Assembly (NCBI GenBank): GCA_037439425.1
Contig: JBBIWA010000094.1
Location: 1-19,450, forward strand
DNA: 19,450 nt
Origin: JBBIWA01 sp037439425
Lineage (GTDB): Bacteria; Acidobacteriota; Blastocatellia; RBC074
Direction of reading: 5' to 3'
Part shown: positions 7,770 through 15,413 of the stretch, one piece after another
Numbering within the stretch: the stretch's first letter is position 1
Layout of the letters: each line of letters starts with the position of its first letter
Notes under the pieces: generated by a model
What the model was told of the DNA's origin: nothing
Database searches by the model: none
The model's input: the letters and a program-made list of their open reading frames with translations, nothing else
Program-made: the position numbers and the translations under genes

Positions 7770-7817
7770 GCAGGTGAGATCGCCTGAGCTACTGCCGTCT
7801 TAGATCAACTCACCTGC
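7770..7817. repeat. Nine-base inverted repeat between convergent genes
   Basis: GCAGGTGAG (7770-7778) and CTCACCTGC (7809-7817) are perfectly complementary across 30 bases, in the gap where the peptidase gene and the HTH gene converge. The long loop and lack of a T run make a classical terminator doubtful. It could still stop transcripts from both sides. Confidence 0.35.
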
Positions 7818-7832
7818 GGGCCTTGAGTGAAA

Positions 7833-8330
7833 TCACTTTAAAGTTTGCAAGGACCGGGATAAACTGTGCTGGTGGGGATCTGTCGGCGCTGTTTGAGTCT
7901 CGGATTTTAACTTGATCTGGCATCGCTTGATCCTGTAGACAAGCGTCGAGGCGCGCAAGCCCAACAAGGCTGCCGCTCGCCTCTGGTTGCCGCCTGTTAT
8001 TTCGAGCGCGCTTTTAATTAACGCGCTTTCGTAACGGATCAGCTCTTCCTGAATGTTAATGCCGCCCTTAAAGTCAAGTGACTGACTGCCGATCAAAGCT
8101 TCGATCGCTTCGAATTCTGTCACCAGAGTCAGCGCTAAATCTTTCAGAATGGCCACTCTGGTCATCAACGCCTGCGAAGCGAGCGAATTGGCCAGCACTA
8201 GATGATTCCCGATTCGGCTGAGCTTCTCTTTGCTGCACTCCTGGATCTCATTCTGTAATTGCTCCAAGAGGCATTCTTGGATGCGGGTCAGCAGCTCATC
8301 AAACTTGCTCTGATTCTCCTCTTTCAACAT
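7833..8330 (-). CDS. Small Fis-type HTH DNA-binding protein
   Basis: The protein has 165 residues from the ATG at 8330, or 166 from the GTG just before it. I prefer the ATG because AGGTGA then lies 7 bases upstream. Residues about 1-85 are helical with heptad-like leucines. Residues about 94-137 are a Fis/HTH_8 domain: ESALIKSALEITGGNQRRAA, LLGLRASTLVYRIKR. This domain normally ends sigma-54 activators such as NtrC, but here there is no AAA+ or receiver domain. The gene starts about 12 bases after the bamA stop, and its ribosome-binding site overlaps the bamA end. It is therefore almost certainly cotranscribed with bamA. Targets are unknown; envelope genes are a reasonable guess from context only. 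Confidence 0.8.
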   Translation of the reverse strand: MLKEENQSKFDELLTRIQECLLEQLQNEIQECSKEKLSRIGNHLVLANSLASQALMTRVAILKDLALTLVTEFEAIEALIGSQSLDFKGGINIQEELIRYESALIKSALEITGGNQRRAAALLGLRASTLVYRIKRCQIKLKSETQTAPTDPHQHSLSRSLQTLK

Positions 8331-8344
8331 CACTTCTTCACCTT

Positions 8345-11323
8345 TTAGAAAGTGCGACCGACGCCAAAGCGGACGACCGTGCGCCTTTCAAGAAATAAGA
8401 CACGTGGATCAGCCGCGTTAGTCTTCGCATTCGGGTTGTAAGCAAAAATCAGGCGGAACGGCACATTGATGGCGGGCACCTGAACGCGTACTTCCCCGCC
8501 AATTGATGCGCGCCATTCAGAGAATGAGCCGCCACTTCCACGCGAGAGGCGGACGATATCGAAACTGCGCGAGTCCCCTTCGAGAAAGACCGTGCGGAAA
8601 CCCGTGGGAATTCCGGTAGCAGAGGCCGGCGCGCTTTGCAACTCGTCCGGCGTGGCAATCCGCCCGGCTGGATTAAGGGTGACGCCACTGAGCGTCAGCG
8701 GCTGATTGATAAAGTTGGTGCTGACGATCTGATCTTTATTCTTGCGCGCATTGAAAACGACTCCCACATCGCCAAAAGCGGCGACCGTGAGCGGCCCAAT
8801 CAGCGGGACACGATACTCGAGGTTGTAGAGCAACTGCGTATCGCCGCCAATCGGCGTGAAGAATCTTCGCCCCTGCACCACATTGCAATCTTCGGTTGGA
8901 CTCCTCGCCGCCGCGCAGTCGCCTTCTGGCGTATCGAAAGTAAAATTGCGGATGACGCTGGAAGCGACCGTGCCCGCTGGCGCCTCGACCAAATTGCCCG
9001 CACTATCACGCACCTTTGCCACTACATTGCGAGTCGAGAGGAAGCTGTCCGAGGGAACGACCGGCGAGACCGAACGGACGTTGTAGCCGCGAATCGTATC
9101 TTCACCGCCGAGAAAGAAACGCTCGAAGATCGGGATGCCGCCGACAAACGCCAGCGACCGCGTGTCGAAGGGCTGGCCGAAAGATCGGATGTGCGAAGCC
9201 AGCAGCCGCATGCCGAGCACGTGCGGTTTTGCCGACCGCTTCCTCGCGAGCGGCGTGAAGAACTTGTATTCGAGCGAGGGCGCAAAGGTGCGCACGTCGC
9301 CGCCCAAGACCCCACCTGAGAGCGAGAAGCCGAGAAAGAGGCTCTGGCCCTGCGTCGGATCAATCGGACTGTTGAGCGTGTTATAAACGACCGATGGGGT
9401 GAGGCGGCTGGTGATAATCCGCGGCTGGGTAAAGGTGACCGGGATGTCATTGTTCGGATCGGCGTCCAGATTGACTTTCGGATCCTGAATGCTCGTGCTG
9501 GAATAGGAGTACGACAGACCGATCCGGGTAAATCGCGAATACTTCTTGAATCGCTCGGTAAATAGCGCCAGCGGGGCAGAAAGCGTAATGGATCCGCCAG
9601 CCGTGCGCTGCGTGAAGAGCGTATCTGCATTGATACTCGATAACCCAAAGAAACTGGATTGCAAAACCTGATTGGCATTGCTGAAGTTGAAGCCCTGCCC
9701 AATGAATTGCAGCCGCGAGAAGAAAAGCTGAAATCCAAGGCTGACGGGGCGGCCCAGCAAATAGGGTTCGGTGAAGCCAAAGAGGAAGGAGCGCTGGCGG
9801 TTGCCGACCGAGAGATCGAAGCTCAGTGACTCGCCGTAGCCGAGCAGATTGTTAGTCGAGTAGCTGATCCCGACAAAGCTGCCGCCGATGCCGGAAGCGC
9901 CGCCGTTCAATTGAATCTGTTGGCGGCCCCGCTCCTTGACCTGGAGATCAATATCCACGGTCTGATCACGATCATTAGTGCGCGTAATCGCATCCTGCTC
10001 TTTGATCTCCTCAAACAGGCCCAACTGATTGAGGCGCAGCAGCGATAGATCCCACAGATTCTTGCTATAGGGGTCGCCCTCATTGAGCAGCACCTCCCGC
10101 CGCAGCACGACATCGCGCGTGTGAACATTGCCAATAAACTCCAGGCGGCGCAGCATAAACTGCCGCCCCTCCTCGACCTCGATGGTGAAGGCGACCTCGC
10201 CTTCCTGATCATCGAGGTCTTTGAATTCAGGCGCGAGATTCACATCTGCTTGAATGTAGCCGCGCGTCCCATAGAGGTCTTTGATGTTTTTGAAGACTCC
10301 TTCCTGAATGTTCTTCGCGCTGGCGATCTCGCCTACTTTCAAGCCAGTCACCGCAGTAATGGTTCCTTGCGGGAAGAGCGTGACGCCCTTCTCTTCTATC
10401 CTGGAGATGCGGTAGCGCCGCCCCACTTCAATCGGGATTGTGATCTTCAATCCAGGACCGGTTTTATGCAGCACTGGAATTGGCAGAGGGAAACCTGCTG
10501 ACGCTTTCCCGGCAGGTTCGACCTTTGGCTCGCCGAGCCTGGCCTGGAGGTAACCTTTGGTCCCTAGAAAGAAGCGCACGCGCTCCAGATCATCCGCGAG
10601 TTTGTCTTTGAAATAGATGTCTTTGGAACCAAAGATGGAAAACAGCCCGGCCTCTTTGACGAGCTTCATCGCGCCACGCAGCCGCCGCTGGGAGAAGCCA
10701 TCGCGGTCACCCACGAATTCGATACTCTTGATCCGCACGCGCGGCCCTTCCTGTACATCGAAGATCAGCGCCACGGCTGTGGCGGAGATCTCTTCAATCT
10801 CGACCTCGACGCTGGATGCGGGGCGGCCTTTTTCCGCTAACAGGTCGAGTAACGCGCGGCGCGCGGCAACGACCTTCGCCGGATCGAACTGCGACTCTTT
10901 GCTCACCTCGACGCGCCGCTCTTTGAACCGACCGAGCACTTCACTTTCAGTGACCGATTTAAGACCCAGATATTGGATGTCCCGGATAATTGGATACTCT
11001 TTCACCTGGAAGATAATAACTTTTCCGCCGCGCGGTCCGGTATCTTCCAGCAGTTTTGTCTCCAGCGGATCAAACCATCCTTGAGCCAGCAAGGCTTGAA
11101 AATCGCGCCGAACCAGCTCCTGGTCGTAACGATCACCTGGCTTGCTCTGGATGTAAAATAGAATTGTCTCCCTCGGAATGCGGCGGTTGCCACGAATCTC
11201 GACATCCTCAATCAAGACTTGCTGCGCAGTGGCAGACTGCTGAGCTAAAGCCGGATGCGGGAGAAAGAGACAGATCGAGGTCACCATCCATGTGCTAAGG
11301 AAAAACCCAATGCGCTTAGTCAT
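8345..11323 (-). CDS. bamA: Outer membrane protein assembly factor BamA (Omp85)
   Basis: The protein has 992 residues, longer than the 810 of E. coli BamA. The signal peptide ends at ALA-QQ (27/28). Several POTRA domains fill about 36-470; VLIEDVEIRGNRRIPRETI is a typical POTRA 1, and FMLRRLEFIGNVHTRDVVLR begins the last. The Omp85 barrel runs from about 472 to the terminal phenylalanine. The conserved loop-6 motif appears as FFLGGEDTIRGY, with IRGY at 744-747. Cysteines 803 and 813 lie in the loop after it. BamA folds and inserts beta-barrel proteins in the outer membrane, which suits a window full of such proteins. The ATG follows AAGGGAG by 7 bases. The usual neighbours skp, lpxD and rseP are absent. 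A BamA paralogue elsewhere in the genome cannot be excluded. Confidence 0.92.
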   Translation of the reverse strand: MTKRIGFFLSTWMVTSICLFLPHPALAQQSATAQQVLIEDVEIRGNRRIPRETILFYIQSKPGDRYDQELVRRDFQALLAQGWFDPLETKLLEDTGPRGGKVIIFQVKEYPIIRDIQYLGLKSVTESEVLGRFKERRVEVSKESQFDPAKVVAARRALLDLLAEKGRPASSVEVEIEEISATAVALIFDVQEGPRVRIKSIEFVGDRDGFSQRRLRGAMKLVKEAGLFSIFGSKDIYFKDKLADDLERVRFFLGTKGYLQARLGEPKVEPAGKASAGFPLPIPVLHKTGPGLKITIPIEVGRRYRISRIEEKGVTLFPQGTITAVTGLKVGEIASAKNIQEGVFKNIKDLYGTRGYIQADVNLAPEFKDLDDQEGEVAFTIEVEEGRQFMLRRLEFIGNVHTRDVVLRREVLLNEGDPYSKNLWDLSLLRLNQLGLFEEIKEQDAITRTNDRDQTVDIDLQVKERGRQQIQLNGGASGIGGSFVGISYSTNNLLGYGESLSFDLSVGNRQRSFLFGFTEPYLLGRPVSLGFQLFFSRLQFIGQGFNFSNANQVLQSSFFGLSSINADTLFTQRTAGGSITLSAPLALFTERFKKYSRFTRIGLSYSYSSTSIQDPKVNLDADPNNDIPVTFTQPRIITSRLTPSVVYNTLNSPIDPTQGQSLFLGFSLSGGVLGGDVRTFAPSLEYKFFTPLARKRSAKPHVLGMRLLASHIRSFGQPFDTRSLAFVGGIPIFERFFLGGEDTIRGYNVRSVSPVVPSDSFLSTRNVVAKVRDSAGNLVEAPAGTVASSVIRNFTFDTPEGDCAAARSPTEDCNVVQGRRFFTPIGGDTQLLYNLEYRVPLIGPLTVAAFGDVGVVFNARKNKDQIVSTNFINQPLTLSGVTLNPAGRIATPDELQSAPASATGIPTGFRTVFLEGDSRSFDIVRLSRGSGGSFSEWRASIGGEVRVQVPAINVPFRLIFAYNPNAKTNAADPRVLFLERRTVVRFGVGRTF

Positions 11324-11412
11324 GGACTTGCTCCCTTGAAAGTGGGTAATCAGGCCAGTAAACCAATATCCTTACGGCGAAGAGCACGCTATCACAAAGG
11401 AAGGGTTTCTTA

Positions 11413-11422
11413 TGTAGCTACA
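11413..11422. promoter_or_regulatory. TGTAGCTACA palindrome upstream of bamA
   Basis: A 10-base perfect palindrome about 90 bases before the bamA start, in the divergent control region shared with the SGNH-like gene. It shares half-sites TGTAG/CTACA with the dyad at 2943-2958, but with no spacer. Either a regulator site or chance. Confidence 0.2.
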
Positions 11423-11456
11423 ATCACACGGCAGGCTAAGCCCGGGTCGCTCAAGA

Positions 11457-11474
11457 GGCTGGCATCAGCCAGCC
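11457..11474. other. Strong short hairpin in the bamA divergent region
   Basis: GGCTGGC-ATCA-GCCAGCC is a perfect 7-4-7 stem-loop lying 121 bases before the SGNH-like start and 134 bases before the bamA start. On the plus strand only a mixed ACTCTCTTTCTC tract follows. It could be a leader hairpin, a weak terminator or an operator. Confidence 0.3.
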
Positions 11475-11594
11475 ACTCTCTTTCTCAGACTGCCCGCACC
11501 TCCGCCGCGTCTAAATGAATGAGCTTGTGTGAAGGGCGAGAGCTATCCGCTGCTTTCGTTCGCGCCGACCCTATCACTACGAGTGGAGGAGATC

Positions 11595-13112
11595 ATGAAG
11601 AGAATTCTTGGCTTAGGTTTTACGCTGGCCTTGCTCTCCGGCGCCTTTATCGCTTCAGCGCCGATCTGGCGCGCAGAGGCGGCTGATTGTGCGAAGACTT
11701 CCGTCGGCTTTGTTCCGCTCACAGACCTGGGCGCGGGACTGTATCAAGGCAAGCAGGGCGGTCTCTATCCAGGTGGGAGCAACGTCCGCCCGGCGACGCA
11801 CGAAAGCGCCGGGCTGGCGCGAGCCGTCCAGCCGCTCAGCGCCCAGGGACAGCCCAGTGCGGATGGCAAGATCGTGCTGGTTTCGATTGGCCTGTCGAAC
11901 ACAACCCAGGAATTCTCCACCTTCAAACCGCTCGCTGATAAGGAAGCTGACGCCAATCCGAAAGCAGCCTTCCCCACTCACGCGCTCACGCTGAAAGATG
12001 AATATGCGATGATCGCGCAGATCCTGAAAACGCGCTTTCCCAACATCCGGCTGGCCTACTATTCGAGCCGCACTTATGCCGGGTATGCCTCCACCACGCT
12101 CAACCCGGAGCCCTTTGCCTATGAATCGGGTTTCGCCGTCAAGTGGTTGATTGAAGACCAACTCAACGGCTCGCCCGATCTTAACTTCGATCCAGCGCGT
12201 GGCACAGTCCGTGCGCCGTGGCTGGCCTGGGGGCCATACCTGTGGGCCGACGGAATGCGGCCGCGAGGAGACGGATTGACTTACGCTTGCTCGGACTTCG
12301 CCGCCGACGGGACGCATCCGGCGGTGGGCGGGGCGCGACAGAAGGTGGCGCAGATGCTGCTCAACTTCTTCAAGAATGACAGCACCGCACGACTCTGGTT
12401 TCTCTCGCCAGCAGTCATCGGCGATCCTCTGGCCAATGTCTCAGCCGCCAGTTTCAGCGGCCCAACGCTGGCAACTGAAGAGATCGTCACTGCCTTCGGT
12501 TCCAATCTGGCCACGGCTACGCTCGCCGCTGCTTCCACTCCGCTTCCGACCTCGCTTGCGGGCACAACCGTCAAGGTGCGCGATAGCGCAGGCGCCGAAC
12601 GGCTCGCGCCGCTCTTCTTCGTCTCGCCGACGCAGGTCAACTACCAGATTCCAGCGGGAACCGTCACCGGGACGGCGACTATCACTATCACCAGCAGTGA
12701 TGGCTCACTTTCTAGCGGGGCAGCGCAGGTTGTGACAGTGGCGCCTGGATTGTTCGCGGCCAATGCCAGCGGCCAGGGTGTGGCGGCAGCGCTGGCGCTA
12801 CGGATCAAGGCCGATGGCACGCAGCAGTTCGAGCCGGTCGGCCAATTCGATGCGGCGCGAAACCAGTTCATCGCCAAGCCGATAGATCTTGGACCAGAAA
12901 CTGATCGGGTCTTTTTGATTCTCTTCGGCACGGGACTACGGTTTCGCAGCTCGCTCGCAGCAGTGACTGCCAGGATCGGTGGGCTTGATGCCCAGGTATT
13001 ATTCGCTGGCCCCCAGAGCGACTTTGTCGGACTTGACCAGGTTAACGTGCGCCTGCCGCGCAGTCTGGCCGGGCGCGGTGATGTAGAAGTAGCGCTGACG
13101 GTGGATGGTTAG
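11595..13112 (+). CDS. Secreted SGNH-hydrolase-like protein with TIGR03437 C-terminal domain
   Basis: The protein has 505 residues from the ATG at 11595, chosen because GGAGGAG lies just upstream and a signal peptide (MKRILGLGFTLALLSGAF) starts there. A longer in-frame reading from 11529 lacks both. Residues about 30-270 look like an SGNH-fold region, with VSIGLSN near 97-102 and D238-G-T-H241-P, the D-x-x-H of the SGNH catalytic block. The enzymatic role is inferred and the substrate unknown. Residues about 278-505 match the Solibacter C-terminal domain TIGR03437 (VSAASFSG, LFFVSPTQVNYQIPAG, LFGTGLR). The frame stops with TAG at VDG, after which AANPLRVSVR and TAA follow in the same frame. 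That is how this domain usually ends, so about ten residues seem cut off. An internal deletion near residue 115 is also possible. Confidence 0.75.
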   Translation: MKRILGLGFTLALLSGAFIASAPIWRAEAADCAKTSVGFVPLTDLGAGLYQGKQGGLYPGGSNVRPATHESAGLARAVQPLSAQGQPSADGKIVLVSIGLSNTTQEFSTFKPLADKEADANPKAAFPTHALTLKDEYAMIAQILKTRFPNIRLAYYSSRTYAGYASTTLNPEPFAYESGFAVKWLIEDQLNGSPDLNFDPARGTVRAPWLAWGPYLWADGMRPRGDGLTYACSDFAADGTHPAVGGARQKVAQMLLNFFKNDSTARLWFLSPAVIGDPLANVSAASFSGPTLATEEIVTAFGSNLATATLAAASTPLPTSLAGTTVKVRDSAGAERLAPLFFVSPTQVNYQIPAGTVTGTATITITSSDGSLSSGAAQVVTVAPGLFAANASGQGVAAALALRIKADGTQQFEPVGQFDAARNQFIAKPIDLGPETDRVFLILFGTGLRFRSSLAAVTARIGGLDAQVLFAGPQSDFVGLDQVNVRLPRSLAGRGDVEVALTVDG

Positions 13113-13115
13113 GCC

Positions 13116-13142
13116 GCGAACCCACTGAGAGTCAGCGTTCGC
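13116..13142 (+). terminator. Stem-loop after the SGNH-like gene, possible terminator
   Basis: GCGAAC (13116-13121) pairs with GTTCGC (13137-13142), and inside it CTGA pairs with TCAG around GAG. No T run follows, so intrinsic termination would be weak. It coincides with the would-be extension of the coding frame past the TAG. Confidence 0.35.
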
Positions 13143-13315
13143 TAAGAACAACGCGTGCCTGGTATCGCAGCCTCATACAAGGTGGCCTGGAGACTTGCCC
13201 CTTGTTCTCTTTCCTGCCTTCAGTCCTTCAGGCTAGACCACACGACTTTGGGTCGGAAAGTCACACCGCTGCCGATAGGGAGTACACCACAGCAACCGCC
13301 AGGTCTGGGCTCGCA

Positions 13316-15136
13316 TCATGGAGTCGTCAATGCCGCCCGCACTACAGCGAGCTGAGCCACAATTGCCAGAGCTCTGTCATCGAATGACTCTGCCAGCCGC
13401 AAAGCCCGGAAATAATCCCTCCGCGCCAGGGTCTCAAACACACTCAGACTGGAACCGAACAAACTGAGCGAATCGGTAGGCGTCACCGGGCGCCCAAATC
13501 GCTTTCTCGTTACTGCATCCACAGGTCTACCCGCAGCGGCGTTGATGGCATCAATCGCGTTCTTTATCGCCGCAAATCCCCGGGCTATATCAGCTTTGAC
13601 ATACTCTCGCGCAATCTCCATCAGCATCTCTGCCTGCTCCGGCGAAGGCGAGGGATAGGTCTGTAATAGCATCGCCGCGGTCTCGTCCAGCAGCGGGATG
13701 ATTTGTGTCCGGTGACCAGCCTGGGAAGCCTGCGCGGCGATCAGCAACATTTCCATCATCCGGCGCTCCGGCTTCGCGATCTTAGACACTAGCTGCTGCG
13801 CCTCAGTGTATCTTCCGCCATTAACCGCTTTGGCAATCTGAGTCATCCAGACGCTGTCAATCATCTCGCCCCGCCGCTCAGGGTTGCTGATCTTGGCAGC
13901 AATCGAGAGAGCCTGGTCGGAGTCTCCTTTCAAGTCCGCCAGTGAAGTGGCCAGGTAGTAGAGTTCATCTTTGGATTTCAGCTCAGTGTGTGCTTCAGCT
14001 TCGGCCGCCAGACTCTCTGGCGTGTCGCCGTTGTCGTAAAAAACGAACATATGGGCGCGATCAATCGGATCCATCCACCGACCAAGTCGCTCAATGAGGG
14101 CGCGAGCACTTAACAATCGCGTCGGATGGTAGCGCTCAAAGGAAGGAAGAAGTTCTGTTAGCGCTGAGAAGAAACTGGCCGCCCTTTCCCTGATCGGAGC
14201 GGCTTCGCTGAACACATCACGATCCGGAGCGACGGCTTCAGCGTTCTGCTCAAGTTTGCTCACGAACCGATGCGTGGCCACCAGGGCGGAGTCAAGGAAC
14301 CGGACAGATAGAGCAGCCTTTACCTGCGTTCTACTCTCTGCGTTCTGATCCCCGGAAGAGGGAGATGAAGTGTCGTCGAATAAATACCTGCCCATCGTGA
14401 CGAGTTCCAGAGCGTTAATATCATCGCTGGCTATTCTCGCGAGAGCGGCAGAGGTCAGATCATCGGCCAGCCTCACATCAGCTACCTTCAGTCTCGAAAG
14501 CAATTCAGGAAGGGAAAAGACTATCCCCTCCGGCAGACTTTGCCTGCCCAGGCTGGCCGCCGCTACGGGATCGTTTGGGACAAGGGACAGAGCAACTTGC
14601 ACAAGGAGAATGGCTCTGGCGCTTTCATAAGTGTTCCGTTCCCGTGGCCCGAAGCTGCAACTCTTTTCCTGCATCACAGGCGCCGCGAGGCGATGGGCAA
14701 ACTCGGGATCATGCGCCAGAATAACTCTCATGATTTCAGCTCGCACCGTTCCGCAGGCCAGGCTGGAGCCTATATCAGGCCCTGCTGGCTCAGGAATCAG
14801 ACGGCACTCGTCCCAGGCTGTTTGTAAAAGATCGCGGGCGCGCGTCTCATCCCGCTTCCACAGCAGATCTGCAAGTCGGGCCAGAACACGTACGCGCGCA
14901 GCGACGTCATCAATCTGCATAGCCTCATCAATGAGCTTCGTCAGCCGTCTGATTGCGTCCCGCTGGATCCGTTGCGTCTCATTGCTCCGTGATTGCGCGT
15001 TTTGCCTTGAATCGGGGGCGGGATTCTTTTCTCTCCCACTTTGGACCTGGGTTGTGACAGCAGCCATTGCGACCACCCAGGTAGTGACCAGCACAACAAT
15101 GATTGACCGAGCAAATGAGAACAGACCACAAATCAT
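13316..15136 (-). CDS. Exported all-helical protein, unknown function
   Basis: The protein has 606 residues. Residues about 10-30 (SIIVVLVTTWVVAMAAV) form a signal peptide or anchor, and the polar stretch that follows suggests export. The remainder is a long run of amphipathic helices rich in Ala, Leu and Arg (ARLADLLWKRDETRARDLL, FETLARRDYFRALRLAESF), which resembles a TPR- or HEAT-like solenoid without clear consensus repeats. From memory, similar proteins recur in Blastocatellia genomes as hypotheticals. It lies 277 bases downstream of a TonB-dependent receptor on the same strand; the gap allows but does not prove cotranscription. The start site is weak, with GGAG about 12 bases upstream. 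A scaffold or binding role is the most one can infer. Confidence 0.7.
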   Translation of the reverse strand: MICGLFSFARSIIVVLVTTWVVAMAAVTTQVQSGREKNPAPDSRQNAQSRSNETQRIQRDAIRRLTKLIDEAMQIDDVAARVRVLARLADLLWKRDETRARDLLQTAWDECRLIPEPAGPDIGSSLACGTVRAEIMRVILAHDPEFAHRLAAPVMQEKSCSFGPRERNTYESARAILLVQVALSLVPNDPVAAASLGRQSLPEGIVFSLPELLSRLKVADVRLADDLTSAALARIASDDINALELVTMGRYLFDDTSSPSSGDQNAESRTQVKAALSVRFLDSALVATHRFVSKLEQNAEAVAPDRDVFSEAAPIRERAASFFSALTELLPSFERYHPTRLLSARALIERLGRWMDPIDRAHMFVFYDNGDTPESLAAEAEAHTELKSKDELYYLATSLADLKGDSDQALSIAAKISNPERRGEMIDSVWMTQIAKAVNGGRYTEAQQLVSKIAKPERRMMEMLLIAAQASQAGHRTQIIPLLDETAAMLLQTYPSPSPEQAEMLMEIAREYVKADIARGFAAIKNAIDAINAAAGRPVDAVTRKRFGRPVTPTDSLSLFGSSLSVFETLARRDYFRALRLAESFDDRALAIVAQLAVVRAALTTP

Positions 15137-15257
15137 CTTTCATCAATGCTCCAGACCAACAGTGAATGTGACGAGCTCAGCAGCGCTCGCAGAAGAAACA
15201 ATAATAACATTTCCCACGTGCTTATTCAGAATTTCTGATTGGATTAAGAAGAATCGG

Positions 15258-15271
15258 GCGCCAAACGGCGC
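15258..15271 (-). terminator. Weak terminator candidate after the second receptor
   Basis: Read on the minus strand, a GCGCC-GTTT-GGCGC stem is followed by CCGATTCTTCTTAA, only a broken T tract. It lies about 140 bases past the receptor stop codon. Confidence 0.2.
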
Positions 15272-15413
15272 GAGTTGCGGCCCCGCTGGCACAAGGTTGT
15301 CACCACGGTCAGGATGCGCTAGACGAAGCGGGTGCCGATTTCACTTTGTGCTGAACACGATTTCCGCCGCGACAACACCGCTCGCCAGCAGCGGCCACTC
15401 CGAGTTATCGAGG

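Noticed and set aside
9022..9780. 252-codon minus-strand frame within bamA
   Set aside because: It is an out-of-frame shadow of a clear BamA barrel region, with Ser/Arg-rich composition.
2943..11422. Treating the dyads at 2943-2958 and 11413-11422 as one regulator's sites
   Set aside because: The half-sites are alike, but the spacers differ (six bases against none), which a single dimeric protein would not normally tolerate.
2929..11556. The 8-mer AGCTATCC seen near 2930, 2982 and 11549
   Set aside because: Three copies of an 8-mer with no fixed spacing to genes or partner motif are too little to call a site.
220..13112. Amber (TAG) reassignment as an explanation for several in-frame TAG codons
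   Set aside because: Both TonB-dependent receptors end in TAG right after the expected terminal phenylalanine, and the Crp/Fnr gene also ends in TAG, so TAG acts as a normal stop here.
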